Shown here piece after piece: positions 31,494 through 40,149 of a DNA stretch of 43,320 bases. The notes beneath the pieces are model-generated. The model was not told where the DNA came from, searched no databases, and saw nothing but the letters and a program-made list of their open reading frames with translations. This DNA comes from Lachnospiraceae bacterium XBB1006. GTDB taxonomy: Bacteria > Bacillota > Clostridia > Lachnospirales > Lachnospiraceae. Location: assembly GCA_900115795.1 (NCBI GenBank), contig FOXT01000018.1:1-43320 (forward strand), read 5' to 3'. Each line of letters starts with the position of its first letter. Position 1 is the stretch's first letter. Made by a program: the position numbers and the translations under genes.

Positions 31494-33305
31494 TTATTCT
31501 ACAGTGACAGATTTTGCCAGGTTTCTTGGTTGGTCTGGGTTTAAGCCCTTGCCAACAGCGGTGTAATAAGCAATCATCTGAAGAATTACGATGGAAGCAA
31601 ACATGGTGAAATCGTCTGCAATATCCGGCAATTTCACGTGCTCGTCGCACAAGGCATCGTCGGTAATCTTCTCGTCTTTGCTAAGAAGAATAACATAAGC
31701 ACCACGGGCTTTCACCTCGCGGATGTTGGAAATCATCTTGCTGTAAACATGGGTCTGGGATGCAATGGCAATGACAGGCATTCCTTCGCTGATTAAAGCA
31801 ATCGTACCATGTTTCAATTCGCCGGCAGCATAAGCCTCGGCATGAATATAAGAGATTTCTTTTAACTTCAAAGCGCCCTCCATGGAGAGGGTGTAATCTA
31901 AATTACGTCCGATAAAGAACGCATTCTTCGCATTCAACATACGTTTAGTAAGACGTTCAATATCTTCTTCTGAACCCAGCATGTCAAAAATGAGATCCGG
32001 TACTTTCTCCAAGTTGTCGATGAAACGACGAACTTCCTCTTCTGTCTTCTTCTTCTGAACAAGTGCCAATTTTGCAGTCAAAAGATAGAACATGGAAGTC
32101 TGTACGGTATATGCCTTCGTAGAAGCAACAGCGATTTCCGGACCGGCATGGGTGTACATTACATAATCGCTTTCTCTGGCAATGGAAGAGCCCTTCACAT
32201 TTACAAGAGATAACGTCTTCTTAGTGTATTTCTTTGCCAAGCGAAGTGCTTCTAGGGTATCGATGGTTTCACCGGATTGAGAAACTACAATAACAACAGA
32301 GTTCTCGGAGAGAACCGGTTCTTCATATCGAAATTCCGAAGCAATGGCTACGGTAACTGGGATGCGCAAGTATTTCTGCAAAAGCGTACGCCCTACCATA
32401 CCGGCATACATAGCAGTTCCGCAAGCAACAACGGTAATGTCTGAAACATTTTCAAAAAAGTCCTCCGGAACGCCGTCTTCTGTAAAATCAGGAAGACCAT
32501 CCACGATACGTGGAGTAATGGTGCGGGTAATGGCATCCGGCTGCTCATGGATTTCTTTCAACATGTAATAGGGATAACCATCTTTCTGCGCATCGGTAAT
32601 GTCCCAATTAACTTCCAAATATTCCGGTTCCACAGGCTTTCCGTCGAAGTCCTCCATCATAATACCATCTTCGCGAACGGTCACAAGGGTGTATTCCGGA
32701 ATGATGAAATAGCGTTTGGTAAAATCAATAAACGCAGTTAAATCGGATGCAACGAAAGAACCATCCTTGCAGTGAGTAGCTACCATTGGGCTGACATTGC
32801 GGATGCAATACATAACGCCCGGACGATCTCCAAATAAAATACAAAAAGCAAAAGAACCATTCAATAAGGAAACAACCTTCTTGATGGTTGCGGTTGGATT
32901 GCCGTCGTAAAGTTTATTAACGAGCGCAGCAACGACTTCTGAGTCTGTCTCGGAAGCCAAATCGTCTGCCAAATCATATTCCTTTACAAGTTCATGATAA
33001 TTCTCAATAATTCCATTGTGAATCAAAGCAACATTGCCAACCTTATGTGGGTGGGCGTTGTTGTTGCTGACACCGCCGTGTGTAGCCCAACGAGTATGAC
33101 CGATGCCACAGGTTGCTTCGTCATCGTCACAGATGGCACGAAGATCCTTAACCTTTCCGACGGTTTTTCGAAGAGAGATTTTGCCATTTCCTTTCATATA
33201 TGCCATACCGGCACTATCATAACCACGGTACTCCAGCTTCTGCAAGCCATCCAAGATAATTGGGGTGGCAGCCAAAGGACCGGTATATCCTATAATTCCA
33301 CACAT
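31494..33305 (-). CDS. glmS: Glutamine-fructose-6-phosphate aminotransferase (isomerizing)
   Basis: GlmS makes glucosamine-6-phosphate for peptidoglycan precursors. The protein is 603 aa. The glutaminase domain begins MCGIIGYTG with the catalytic Cys2 exposed. GIGHTRWATHGG and IHNGIIEN follow. Two SIS domains start near residues 280 and 455 (SQSGETIDTLEALR; EGALKLKEISYIHAEAYAAGELKHG). The C-terminal end reads NPDQPRNLAKSVTVE. The ribosome-binding site is AAGGAGA. The 120-nt leader does not show a glmS ribozyme core, unlike many Bacillota glmS genes. Confidence 0.98.
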   Translation of the reverse strand: MCGIIGYTGPLAATPIILDGLQKLEYRGYDSAGMAYMKGNGKISLRKTVGKVKDLRAICDDDEATCGIGHTRWATHGGVSNNNAHPHKVGNVALIHNGIIENYHELVKEYDLADDLASETDSEVVAALVNKLYDGNPTATIKKVVSLLNGSFAFCILFGDRPGVMYCIRNVSPMVATHCKDGSFVASDLTAFIDFTKRYFIIPEYTLVTVREDGIMMEDFDGKPVEPEYLEVNWDITDAQKDGYPYYMLKEIHEQPDAITRTITPRIVDGLPDFTEDGVPEDFFENVSDITVVACGTAMYAGMVGRTLLQKYLRIPVTVAIASEFRYEEPVLSENSVVIVVSQSGETIDTLEALRLAKKYTKKTLSLVNVKGSSIARESDYVMYTHAGPEIAVASTKAYTVQTSMFYLLTAKLALVQKKKTEEEVRRFIDNLEKVPDLIFDMLGSEEDIERLTKRMLNAKNAFFIGRNLDYTLSMEGALKLKEISYIHAEAYAAGELKHGTIALISEGMPVIAIASQTHVYSKMISNIREVKARGAYVILLSKDEKITDDALCDEHVKLPDIADDFTMFASIVILQMIAYYTAVGKGLNPDQPRNLAKSVTVE

Positions 33306-33345
33306 AGTCGAATCTCCTTATAATAAGTGAACTTAATATTAACTT

Positions 33346-33374
33346 ATTGTAGCATAAAAGCACCACTAAAACAA
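33346..33374 (-). promoter_or_regulatory. Promoter of glmS
   Basis: On the minus strand TTGTTT (33369-33374) and TACAAT (33346-33351), with a 17-bp spacer and an extended TG. Confidence 0.65.
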
Positions 33375-33468
33375 GGAATCCGGCATGGTGGTATTGTACA
33401 ATTTCAGAACGCATTTTTACAAAAATAAGAAAATGTTCTACAAACATGAAAATCTAATGAAATTCTGA

Positions 33469-33498
33469 TTGTAAAAAAGGAAAAAGTGTGATTATAAT
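33469..33498 (+). promoter_or_regulatory. Promoter of the Na/Pi cotransporter gene
   Basis: TTGTAA (33469-33474) and TATAAT (33493-33498), with an 18-bp spacer. The transcript would start near 33505, after the most upstream in-frame ATG of the cotransporter frame. Confidence 0.65.
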
Positions 33499-33563
33499 GG
33501 TATTAGAGATTTTGTGCAAAAATCTTGCGTATGAGGAACCTATAATATTGACGAGAAAGGAAA

Positions 33564-33590
33564 ATGGAAAAAAGAAAATTATGGGAATAA
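33564..33590 (+). CDS. Possible 8-codon leader minicistron (MEKRKLWE)
   Basis: A well-placed AGAAAGG precedes an ATG that opens an 8-codon frame ending TAA at 33588-33590. The stop overlaps the start region (33581) of the cotransporter, whose own ribosome-binding site is weak. Termination and re-initiation could couple the two. This may be a chance frame. Confidence 0.35.
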   Translation: MEKRKLWE

Positions 33591-35353
33591 CATCGATTTT
33601 ATCACTATTATCCGGCGTGGCTCTGTTTTTATACGGAATGTCCTTAATGGGCGATGGCCTTAAGAAGGCGGCCGGAGCCAAGTTAGAATTGATTTTGTAC
33701 AAGCTGACAAGCAATCCCTTGAAAGGAGTATTGCTTGGAACGGCTGTAACCGCGTTGATTCAGTCATCTTCGGCAACGACAGTTATGGTAGTAGGCTTCG
33801 TGAATACCGGTATGATGAAGGTGGGGCAGGCCATTGGCATTATCATGGGTGCCAATATTGGTACCAGTATCACCGGTTGGATTTTGTGTCTATCTTATAT
33901 CGATGGCTCGGAAGGAATCGCGCAGTTATTGTCAACTGCTACTATTTCGGCAGTAGTTGCCATCATCGGAATTTTATTTAAAATGATAGGAAAGCGTTCT
34001 GTGCATCGGAATGTAGGAGACATTTTGCTTGGATTTTCAATTTTGATGATTGGCATGCAGACTATGAGTGGCGCGGTTAGCCCACTAAGAGAGAATCCGC
34101 ATTTTGTAAGAATGTTGACGATGTTTTCAAATCCGTTTATGGGAATTCTGGTTGGAATTGCTTTTACCGCGGTAATACAGAGTGCCTCGGCATCGGTTGG
34201 TATCCTACAGGCATTATCTATGACAGGTGCGATTAATTTTGCAACAGCGTTTCCAATTACGATGGGTATTGGTGTCGGTGCCGCGTGTCCGGTACTTCTG
34301 TCGTCCATAGGAACTAGTAAGAATGGCAAGCGTACAGCCTTAATCTATTTGATTAATGACGTATTTGGAATGGTATTTTGGTCCATTACATTCTACACGG
34401 TGAATGCCATTGTACATTTTCCATTTATGGAGCGAACAATGACCCCGGTGGCCATTGCAGTATTGAATACGGTGTTCCGAGTAGCTACGGTGTGTATCCT
34501 TTTCCCGTTTAGCAAATATTTGGAAAAACTTGTTTTTACCCTTGTGAAGGATTCAGAAGAGGAGAAAGAAGACCGTGCAGACTTTGATTTATTAGAGGAG
34601 CGCTTCTTGAATTATCCGGCGATTGCCATTAGCCAATGTCATACGGCAATTAATGGAATGGCAAATCAGGCCCGCAAGAACATCCATCGGGCGAATGATT
34701 TGTTTGAAGAGTATACGGATGAACGTTTTGAGAAAGTCCAGGAAAAAGAGAACATTGTAGATAAATACGAAGATAAACTAGGCACATATTTGATGCAGCT
34801 TACCCGTAAGGAAATGACAACGAAACAGAGTCAGCTTGCAAGTGTGTTTTTACATACCATTGGTGACTTTGAACGCCTTGGGGATCACGCTGTGAATATT
34901 TCAAAATCAGCGCAGGAATTAAGTGAGAAGAAGATTAAATTTTCGCCTGAAGCGGATCTTGAGATATCCATTCTTCGTAAGGCAATGTTTCGAATTTTGG
35001 ATATGACAGTGGATGCATTTTGCGAGGATGATATTGATGCGGCTATGCAGGTAGAACCGCTTCGCCGTTTGATTGTAGATATGTGTAATGAATTAAAATC
35101 ACGCCATATTGCCCGGCTTCGCAGTGGGGTGTGCGAGATGAAACAAAGTTTTGCATTTAATAATCTGCTTACGGATTATGAGCGAATCGCGGCGCATTGC
35201 AGTAACGTAGCTGTTGCAATGCTAGAGACAGAAGGAAGTGACTTTAGTACACATAAATATCTGAGAACCTTCAAATCGTTAAATCAGGACGAGTTTACGA
35301 GATTATACAATCAATACGAAAATGAATTTAATTTAAAAGCCTTTGAAGGCTAA
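33581..35353 (+). CDS. Na/Pi cotransporter with PhoU-like domain
   Basis: This is a 590-aa phosphate importer of the NptA (Na/Pi cotransporter II) type. The membrane part has the two family repeats, QSSSATTVMVVGFVNTGMM near residue 60 and AVIQSASASVGILQALSMTG near residue 200. The last ~220 residues form a PhoU-like helical domain (ERLGDHAVNISKSAQELS, YERIAAHCSNVAVAML). I start at 33581 because GITSILSLLSGVALFLYGM matches the usual N-terminus and the longer frame begins before the predicted transcription start. A minicistron overlaps the start. Confidence 0.92.
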   Translation: MGITSILSLLSGVALFLYGMSLMGDGLKKAAGAKLELILYKLTSNPLKGVLLGTAVTALIQSSSATTVMVVGFVNTGMMKVGQAIGIIMGANIGTSITGWILCLSYIDGSEGIAQLLSTATISAVVAIIGILFKMIGKRSVHRNVGDILLGFSILMIGMQTMSGAVSPLRENPHFVRMLTMFSNPFMGILVGIAFTAVIQSASASVGILQALSMTGAINFATAFPITMGIGVGAACPVLLSSIGTSKNGKRTALIYLINDVFGMVFWSITFYTVNAIVHFPFMERTMTPVAIAVLNTVFRVATVCILFPFSKYLEKLVFTLVKDSEEEKEDRADFDLLEERFLNYPAIAISQCHTAINGMANQARKNIHRANDLFEEYTDERFEKVQEKENIVDKYEDKLGTYLMQLTRKEMTTKQSQLASVFLHTIGDFERLGDHAVNISKSAQELSEKKIKFSPEADLEISILRKAMFRILDMTVDAFCEDDIDAAMQVEPLRRLIVDMCNELKSRHIARLRSGVCEMKQSFAFNNLLTDYERIAAHCSNVAVAMLETEGSDFSTHKYLRTFKSLNQDEFTRLYNQYENEFNLKAFEG

Positions 35354-35357
35354 GGAG

Positions 35358-35386
35358 AAAAGAGCTTCAAGAGAGGCTCTTTTTTG
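35358..35386 (+). terminator. Terminator of the Na/Pi cotransporter gene
   Basis: aaaagagc / gctctttt stem followed by T residues. Confidence 0.8.
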
Positions 35387-35407
35387 TGATGCAAATGGTA
35401 ATAAAAA

Positions 35408-35450
35408 GGCTGTTGCCTCGGATGTGTTTCGTTCACCTAAAGCAACAGCC
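35408..35450 (-). terminator. Terminator of tRNA-Ser (minus strand)
   Basis: A perfect 9-bp stem (ggctgttgc 35408-35416, gcaacagcc 35442-35450) is followed on the minus strand by ttttttat. Confidence 0.85.
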
Positions 35451-35459
35451 ACAAATAAG

Positions 35460-35550
35460 CGGAGACGAAGGGATTCGAACCCCCGTGCCGGCTAATCACC
35501 GACAAACTGATTTCGAGTCAGCCTCGTTATGACCACTTCGATACGTCTCC
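35460..35550 (-). tRNA. tRNA-Ser (CGA)
   Basis: On the minus strand the acceptor GGAGACG pairs with CGTCTCC. The anticodon loop ctcgaaa between gctga and tcagt gives CGA. A long variable arm typical of serine tRNAs and a T-loop of ggttcgaatcc follow, and the discriminator is G. No CCA is encoded. Confidence 0.96.
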
Positions 35551-35562
35551 ACAACACTATCT

Positions 35563-35591
35563 AGTATAATAGATTTTTACTCTAAACGCAA
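35563..35591 (-). promoter_or_regulatory. Promoter of tRNA-Ser
   Basis: On the minus strand TTGCGT (35586-35591) and TATACT (35563-35568) with a 17-bp spacer. It is back-to-back with the dnaX promoter. Confidence 0.65.
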
Positions 35592-35598
35592 GTATTTA

Positions 35599-35627
35599 TT
35601 GCGATAGATGAAAAAATAGTCTATAAT
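35599..35627 (+). promoter_or_regulatory. Promoter of dnaX operon
   Basis: TTGCGA (35599-35604) and TATAAT (35622-35627) with a 17-bp spacer. Confidence 0.7.
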
Positions 35628-35669
35628 GTAATGGATTATGAAGTTTTATGATTACCAAGGGAGGGAACG

Positions 35670-37250
35670 ATGTCATATACAGCATTATATCGAAAATTTC
35701 GACCATCGGAATACGAGGATGTTAAGGGACAGGAGCACATTGTAACCACCTTGAAGAATCAGGTGAAAGCAGACCGAATTGGCCATGCGTACTTGTTTTG
35801 CGGGACGCGTGGTACAGGTAAAACAACGGTTGCCAAGATTTTTGCTAAGGCGGTTAACTGCGAACATCCGGTGGATGGAGGACCGTGTGGAGAATGTCCG
35901 ACGTGTAAAGCAATTGCAGGTGAGGTTTCAATGAATGTTATTGAAATTGATGCTGCGAGTAACAATAGTGTTGAGAATATACGAAATATCATAGAGCAGG
36001 TATCTTATTCGCCCACAGAAGGACGATTTAAGGTGTACATTATTGACGAGGTGCATATGCTTTCGACCTCGGCATTTAATGCGCTACTTAAGACCTTAGA
36101 AGAACCGCCTTCGTATGTGATTTTTATATTGGCAACGACAGAGAAGCATAAGATTCCAATTACGGTACTTTCACGCTGCCAGCAATATGACTTTCACAGG
36201 ATTACCATTGATACAATAAAGGGGCGTATGCAGGAGCTCTTAGAAGCAGAAGGTGCCAGCGTAACAGATTCCGCATTGTCCTATATTGCGAGGGCGGCAG
36301 ATGGTTCGATGCGTGATGCATTAAGCTTGTTGGATCAATGCATGGCTTTTTATATGAATCAGGAAGTGACACTTGAGAATGTTCTAGAAGTACTTGGCGC
36401 AGTGGATACGGATGTTTTTACAAGGCTATTTAAGGCGATAGAAGAGCGAAATGTGGGGGAAGTATTGTCTGTTGTGCGTGATGTGGTAATGCAAGGGCGC
36501 GATTTAGGACAGTTTATCGTTGATTTTACCTGGTATATGCGAAATCTTTTGCTAATAAAGAATGCCGATAACATGGATGATGTGTTAGATATGTCGCCGG
36601 ATAAAGTGCGAGAAATGAAGGAAATTGCACAAGATATCGGTTCAAATCGAATTATTCGCTATATTCGTATTTTGTCGGAACTGTCTAATAACCTGAAATA
36701 TTCCGGACAGAAACGAATTTTGGTAGAAGTTGCTTTCATTAAAATGTGCAGACCGCAAATGGAACAGAATATGGATGCAATTATAGATCGATTAAATCAA
36801 ATCGAGGAAACGTTGGTAAATGGACATCCGGTTAGTGCCATTGAAGCAAAGGGGGCGGATGCGGTGAAAGAGGCGATGGCTGAGGCGCCGCGGCCAATGT
36901 TAAAGAGAAAAGAATTACCCAAAGCAGTGCCGGATGATGTGAAACAGGTTGTTTCAAATTTTCGTTCCATTATTTCAGAGGTGCCAAGTGGATTGGCGCG
37001 TGGATATCTGCAGTTGGCGAGATTGAATTTGACAGGTGAGAAACTTCAGATTGTTTTTTCGGATGAACTTGGGTATATGTATTACCAGGATCAGGATAGC
37101 TTAGAGCAGTTAAAGAATTTAATTGCAGATCGAATCGGCAAGCAGGTAGATATCGAAATTGCATTTAATGATACAAATCGACCATACGAAGAGTCGTTTG
37201 TGGATTTAGAGAAATTAATTAATATGGAAGTAGTAATAGAAGACGAATAG
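35670..37250 (+). CDS. dnaX: DNA polymerase III subunit gamma/tau
   Basis: This clamp-loader ATPase is 526 aa long. Walker A is GTRGTGKTT (residues 45-53). The zinc module uses Cys64, Cys73, Cys76 and Cys79. DEVHML is Walker B and LATTEKHKIP the sensor region, with SRCQQYDFHRI the SRC arginine-finger motif. The tau-like tail (residues about 365-526) is shorter than in enterics. No slippery heptamer for programmed frameshifting is obvious. GGGAGG precedes the ATG. It is followed after 9 nt by ybaB and then recR, the common dnaX-ybaB-recR operon. Confidence 0.98.
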   Translation: MSYTALYRKFRPSEYEDVKGQEHIVTTLKNQVKADRIGHAYLFCGTRGTGKTTVAKIFAKAVNCEHPVDGGPCGECPTCKAIAGEVSMNVIEIDAASNNSVENIRNIIEQVSYSPTEGRFKVYIIDEVHMLSTSAFNALLKTLEEPPSYVIFILATTEKHKIPITVLSRCQQYDFHRITIDTIKGRMQELLEAEGASVTDSALSYIARAADGSMRDALSLLDQCMAFYMNQEVTLENVLEVLGAVDTDVFTRLFKAIEERNVGEVLSVVRDVVMQGRDLGQFIVDFTWYMRNLLLIKNADNMDDVLDMSPDKVREMKEIAQDIGSNRIIRYIRILSELSNNLKYSGQKRILVEVAFIKMCRPQMEQNMDAIIDRLNQIEETLVNGHPVSAIEAKGADAVKEAMAEAPRPMLKRKELPKAVPDDVKQVVSNFRSIISEVPSGLARGYLQLARLNLTGEKLQIVFSDELGYMYYQDQDSLEQLKNLIADRIGKQVDIEIAFNDTNRPYEESFVDLEKLINMEVVIEDE

Positions 37251-37259
37251 GAGGATATT

Positions 37260-37604
37260 ATGGCAAAAAGAGGTGGATTCCCGGGTGGTATGCCGGGCAA
37301 TATGAACAATCTTATGAAGCAGGCACAAAAAATGCAGCGTCAGATGGAAGAAGCTACAAAACAGCTAGAAGAAACGGAAGTGACTGCAACAGCAGGAGGT
37401 GGAGCGGTCGAAGTGACTGTTTCCGGAAAGAAAGAAATTACAAAGATTAAATTATCCGAAGAAGTGGTGGATCCGGATGATATTGAAATGTTAGAGGATT
37501 TGATTGTGGCAGCTACCAATGAGGGATTACGCAAAGTTGATGAAATATCCCAGCAGTCTATGTCTGCTATTACCGGTGGATTGGGTGGCGGATTCCCGTT
37601 TTAA
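37260..37604 (+). CDS. YbaB/EbfC nucleoid-associated protein
   Basis: This 114-aa DNA-binding dimer-forming protein begins with a Gly/Met-rich tail (GGFPGGMPGNMNNLMKQAQKM). The helix-strand core follows, with ATAGGGAVEVTVSGKKEIT, and the C-terminus is TGGLGGGFPF. It is sandwiched between dnaX and recR, as in most bacteria, with AGGAGG as ribosome-binding site. Confidence 0.95.
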   Translation: MAKRGGFPGGMPGNMNNLMKQAQKMQRQMEEATKQLEETEVTATAGGGAVEVTVSGKKEITKIKLSEEVVDPDDIEMLEDLIVAATNEGLRKVDEISQQSMSAITGGLGGGFPF

Positions 37605-37616
37605 TGGGAGGAAAGC

Positions 37617-38216
37617 ATGGATTATTACAGCAAACAGATTAGTAAGCTGATAGAAGAATTGTCTCGTTTGCCTGGAATTGGAGCAAAGTCAGCACAGCGA
37701 TTGGCCTTTCATATTTTAAATATGCCAGCGGAACAGGTGGACGAATTGGCAAGTGCCCTAACCGATGCAAGACACAATATTAAGTATTGCCAAGAGTGTT
37801 TTACACTTACAGATACAGACATTTGTCCGATTTGTAGAAATAAAGCCAGGGATCATAAGACGATTATGGTGGTAGAAACGCCGAGAGATTTGACTGCGTA
37901 TGAAAAGACGGGGAAATATGAAGGTGTTTATCATGTTTTGCACGGGGCGATTTCACCAATGCTTGGAATTGGGCCAAATGAAATTCGACTGAAGGAATTG
38001 ATGAGTCGTTTGGCAAAAGACGAGATCGAAGAAGTAATTATTGCCACAAACTCCAGCTTGGAGGGGGAAACAACTGCTATGTATATTAGCAAACTAATTA
38101 AGCCCACGGGTATTAAGGTGAGTCGTATTGCCAGCGGCGTACCGGTGGGCGGAGATTTGGAATATATTGATGAAGTAACTTTGCTACGAGCACTAGAAGG
38201 TCGTACACAGTTATAA
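37617..38216 (+). CDS. recR: Recombination mediator RecR
   Basis: RecR acts with RecF/RecO in loading RecA on gaps. The protein is 199 aa. The HhH region is LPGIGAKSAQRLAFHIL. The zinc finger has Cys at CQEC and CPIC, with DTD before. The Toprim domain has VVETPRDL and YHVLHGAISP. The gene ends at GRTQL. GGGAGG lies before the ATG, 12 nt after ybaB. Confidence 0.97.
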   Translation: MDYYSKQISKLIEELSRLPGIGAKSAQRLAFHILNMPAEQVDELASALTDARHNIKYCQECFTLTDTDICPICRNKARDHKTIMVVETPRDLTAYEKTGKYEGVYHVLHGAISPMLGIGPNEIRLKELMSRLAKDEIEEVIIATNSSLEGETTAMYISKLIKPTGIKVSRIASGVPVGGDLEYIDEVTLLRALEGRTQL

Positions 38217-38235
38217 GATTAAAGGAGGAAGAAAC

Positions 38236-39060
38236 ATGACGAATCAGGAGCTTTTTAGCACAGCGAATGAGATTCGTAAAGGGATTGTTACCGCAGTTCA
38301 CAGTGCGAAATCCGGACATCCGGGTGGATCCCTTTCTTGTGCAGACATCATGACGTATCTCTATTTTGAAGAGATGACAGTTGATGCTGCGAACCCTAAG
38401 AAAGAAGACCGTGACCGCTTCGTATTATCAAAAGGTCATTGTGCGCCGGCACTTTATGCAACCTTGGCACAGAAAGGATTTTTCCCAAAAGAGGAGTTGA
38501 CAAATCTTCGTCACGTAGGATCCTTTTTGCAGGGACATCCGGATTTGAAACATACACCGGGTGTGGACATGTCGAGTGGTTCTTTGGGACAAGGATTTTC
38601 TACTGCAGTAGGAATGGCTCTTGCGGGAAAGATGGACAAGAAAGCATATCGTGTGTATGCAATGGCTGGTGATGGAGAAATCCAGGAAGGTCAAATATGG
38701 GAAGCAGCAATGTTTGCCGGTGCAAGAAAGTTAGACAATCTGGTTCTCATCGTTGATAATAATGGTCTACAGATTGATGGAAACATTAAGGATGTGTGTT
38801 CTCCATACCCGATTGATGAGAAATTAAAAGCATTTAACTTCCATGTTATTAACATCGACGGACACAATTTTGATGAAATTCGCAATGCTTTTGAAGAAGC
38901 AAAGAAGACAAAAGAACAGCCAACCGCTATTGTGGCCAAGACCATAAAAGGAAAAGGCGTATCTTTCATGGAAGATAAGGCAGGATGGCACGGTAAGGCG
39001 CCGAACGATGAGGAATTTGCCATTGCCCTAGAAGATTTGAAGAAAGCAGGTGAAGCGTAA
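38236..39060 (+). CDS. Transketolase, N-terminal (thiamine diphosphate) subunit
   Basis: This is the N-terminal half of a split transketolase, 274 aa. It has the ThDP pyrophosphate motif GDGEIQEGQIWEAAMFAGARKLDN and the substrate-binding HPGGSLS. Catalysis of the non-oxidative pentose phosphate pathway needs the next gene's product. AAAGGAGG is 8 nt upstream. The stop TAATG overlaps the next ATG by one base, giving equimolar coupled synthesis. Confidence 0.95.
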   Translation: MTNQELFSTANEIRKGIVTAVHSAKSGHPGGSLSCADIMTYLYFEEMTVDAANPKKEDRDRFVLSKGHCAPALYATLAQKGFFPKEELTNLRHVGSFLQGHPDLKHTPGVDMSSGSLGQGFSTAVGMALAGKMDKKAYRVYAMAGDGEIQEGQIWEAAMFAGARKLDNLVLIVDNNGLQIDGNIKDVCSPYPIDEKLKAFNFHVINIDGHNFDEIRNAFEEAKKTKEQPTAIVAKTIKGKGVSFMEDKAGWHGKAPNDEEFAIALEDLKKAGEA

Positions 39061-40001
39061 TGTCAGATGGAAAGAAGATAGCTACAAGAGAAAGCTACGG
39101 TAATGCATTGGTTGAGCTTGGAAAAGAGCATGAAAATGTTGTTGTATTGGACGCTGATCTTGCAGGTGCAACGAAGACATCCATTTTTATGAAGGAATTT
39201 CCGGAGCGTCATATTGACTGTGGTATTGCAGAAAGCAATATGATGGGTATTGCAGCAGGACTTTCTACTTGCGGAAAGGTTCCGTTTGCAAGCTCGTTTG
39301 CGATGTTTGCAGCAGGCCGTGCATTTGAGCAGGTACGTAATTCCATTGGTTATCCACATTTAAATGTAAAAATTGGCGCAACACATGCCGGTATTTCCGT
39401 AGGCGAAGATGGTGCAACACATCAGTGTAATGAAGATATCGCTCTGATGCGTACAATCCCGGGAATGGTAGTAATCAATCCGGCAGATGATGTGGAAGCC
39501 AGAGCGGCAGTAAAAGCTGCTTATGAGCATCAGGGACCAGTATATATGCGTTTTGGACGTCTGGCAATACCGGTGATTAATGATGAGTCAACGTATCATT
39601 TTGAATTAGGAAAGGGTATTACCTTACGCGAAGGTAAGGATGTAACCATTATTGCAACAGGACTTTGCGTTGGCGAAAGCTTAGAGGCTGCTGAGATTCT
39701 TGCAAAGGAAGGTATTGATGCAGAAGTTATCAATATTCACACGATCAAACCGCTTGATGAAGCGTTGGTTGTAGCGTCTGCGAAGAAGACGGGCAAGGTT
39801 GTTACGGTAGAAGAACACTCCGTTATTGGGGGGCTTGGAAGCGCAGTGTGTGATGTTTTATCCGAGCAGGCACCAACAAAGACAATGAAAATCGGTATAA
39901 ACGATACATTTGGTGAATCCGGTCCGGCAGTAGAGTTAATCAAGAAATACGGGTTGGACAAAGAAAGCATTGCGAAGAAAGTTACAGCATTTGTAAAATA
40001 G
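39060..40001 (+). CDS. Transketolase, C-terminal subunit
   Basis: This is the C-terminal half of the split transketolase, 313 aa. It contains the pyrimidine-binding Glu region (HIDCGIAESNMMGIAAGLST), GATHAGISVGEDGATHQCNEDI and the C-terminal lobe starting near VTIIATGLCVGE. It is coupled by one-base overlap to the N-terminal subunit. A strong terminator follows. Confidence 0.95.
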   Translation: MSDGKKIATRESYGNALVELGKEHENVVVLDADLAGATKTSIFMKEFPERHIDCGIAESNMMGIAAGLSTCGKVPFASSFAMFAAGRAFEQVRNSIGYPHLNVKIGATHAGISVGEDGATHQCNEDIALMRTIPGMVVINPADDVEARAAVKAAYEHQGPVYMRFGRLAIPVINDESTYHFELGKGITLREGKDVTIIATGLCVGESLEAAEILAKEGIDAEVINIHTIKPLDEALVVASAKKTGKVVTVEEHSVIGGLGSAVCDVLSEQAPTKTMKIGINDTFGESGPAVELIKKYGLDKESIAKKVTAFVK

Positions 40002-40022
40002 TATCGAAATTTGTAAAACGAC

Positions 40023-40062
40023 ATCGGGATATGTCCTATTCAAGGGAGATATCCCGATTTTT
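40023..40062 (+). terminator. Terminator after transketolase
   Basis: A perfect 10-bp stem (atcgggatat / atatcccgat) with a 16-nt loop is followed by a T-run. Confidence 0.9.
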
Positions 40063-40149
40063 TGTCGTAAATCAATATTGCGACAGTCAAAAAACGCCAA
40101 AAAATTCAGTGGATTTGAAGTAAGCTAAAGGGGAAAGGGGATTTTACAT

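Noticed and set aside
36890-36925. Possible programmed frameshift site in dnaX
   Set aside because: The A-rich stretch there does not contain the A-AAA-AAG type slippery heptamer, and no strong downstream hairpin is evident.
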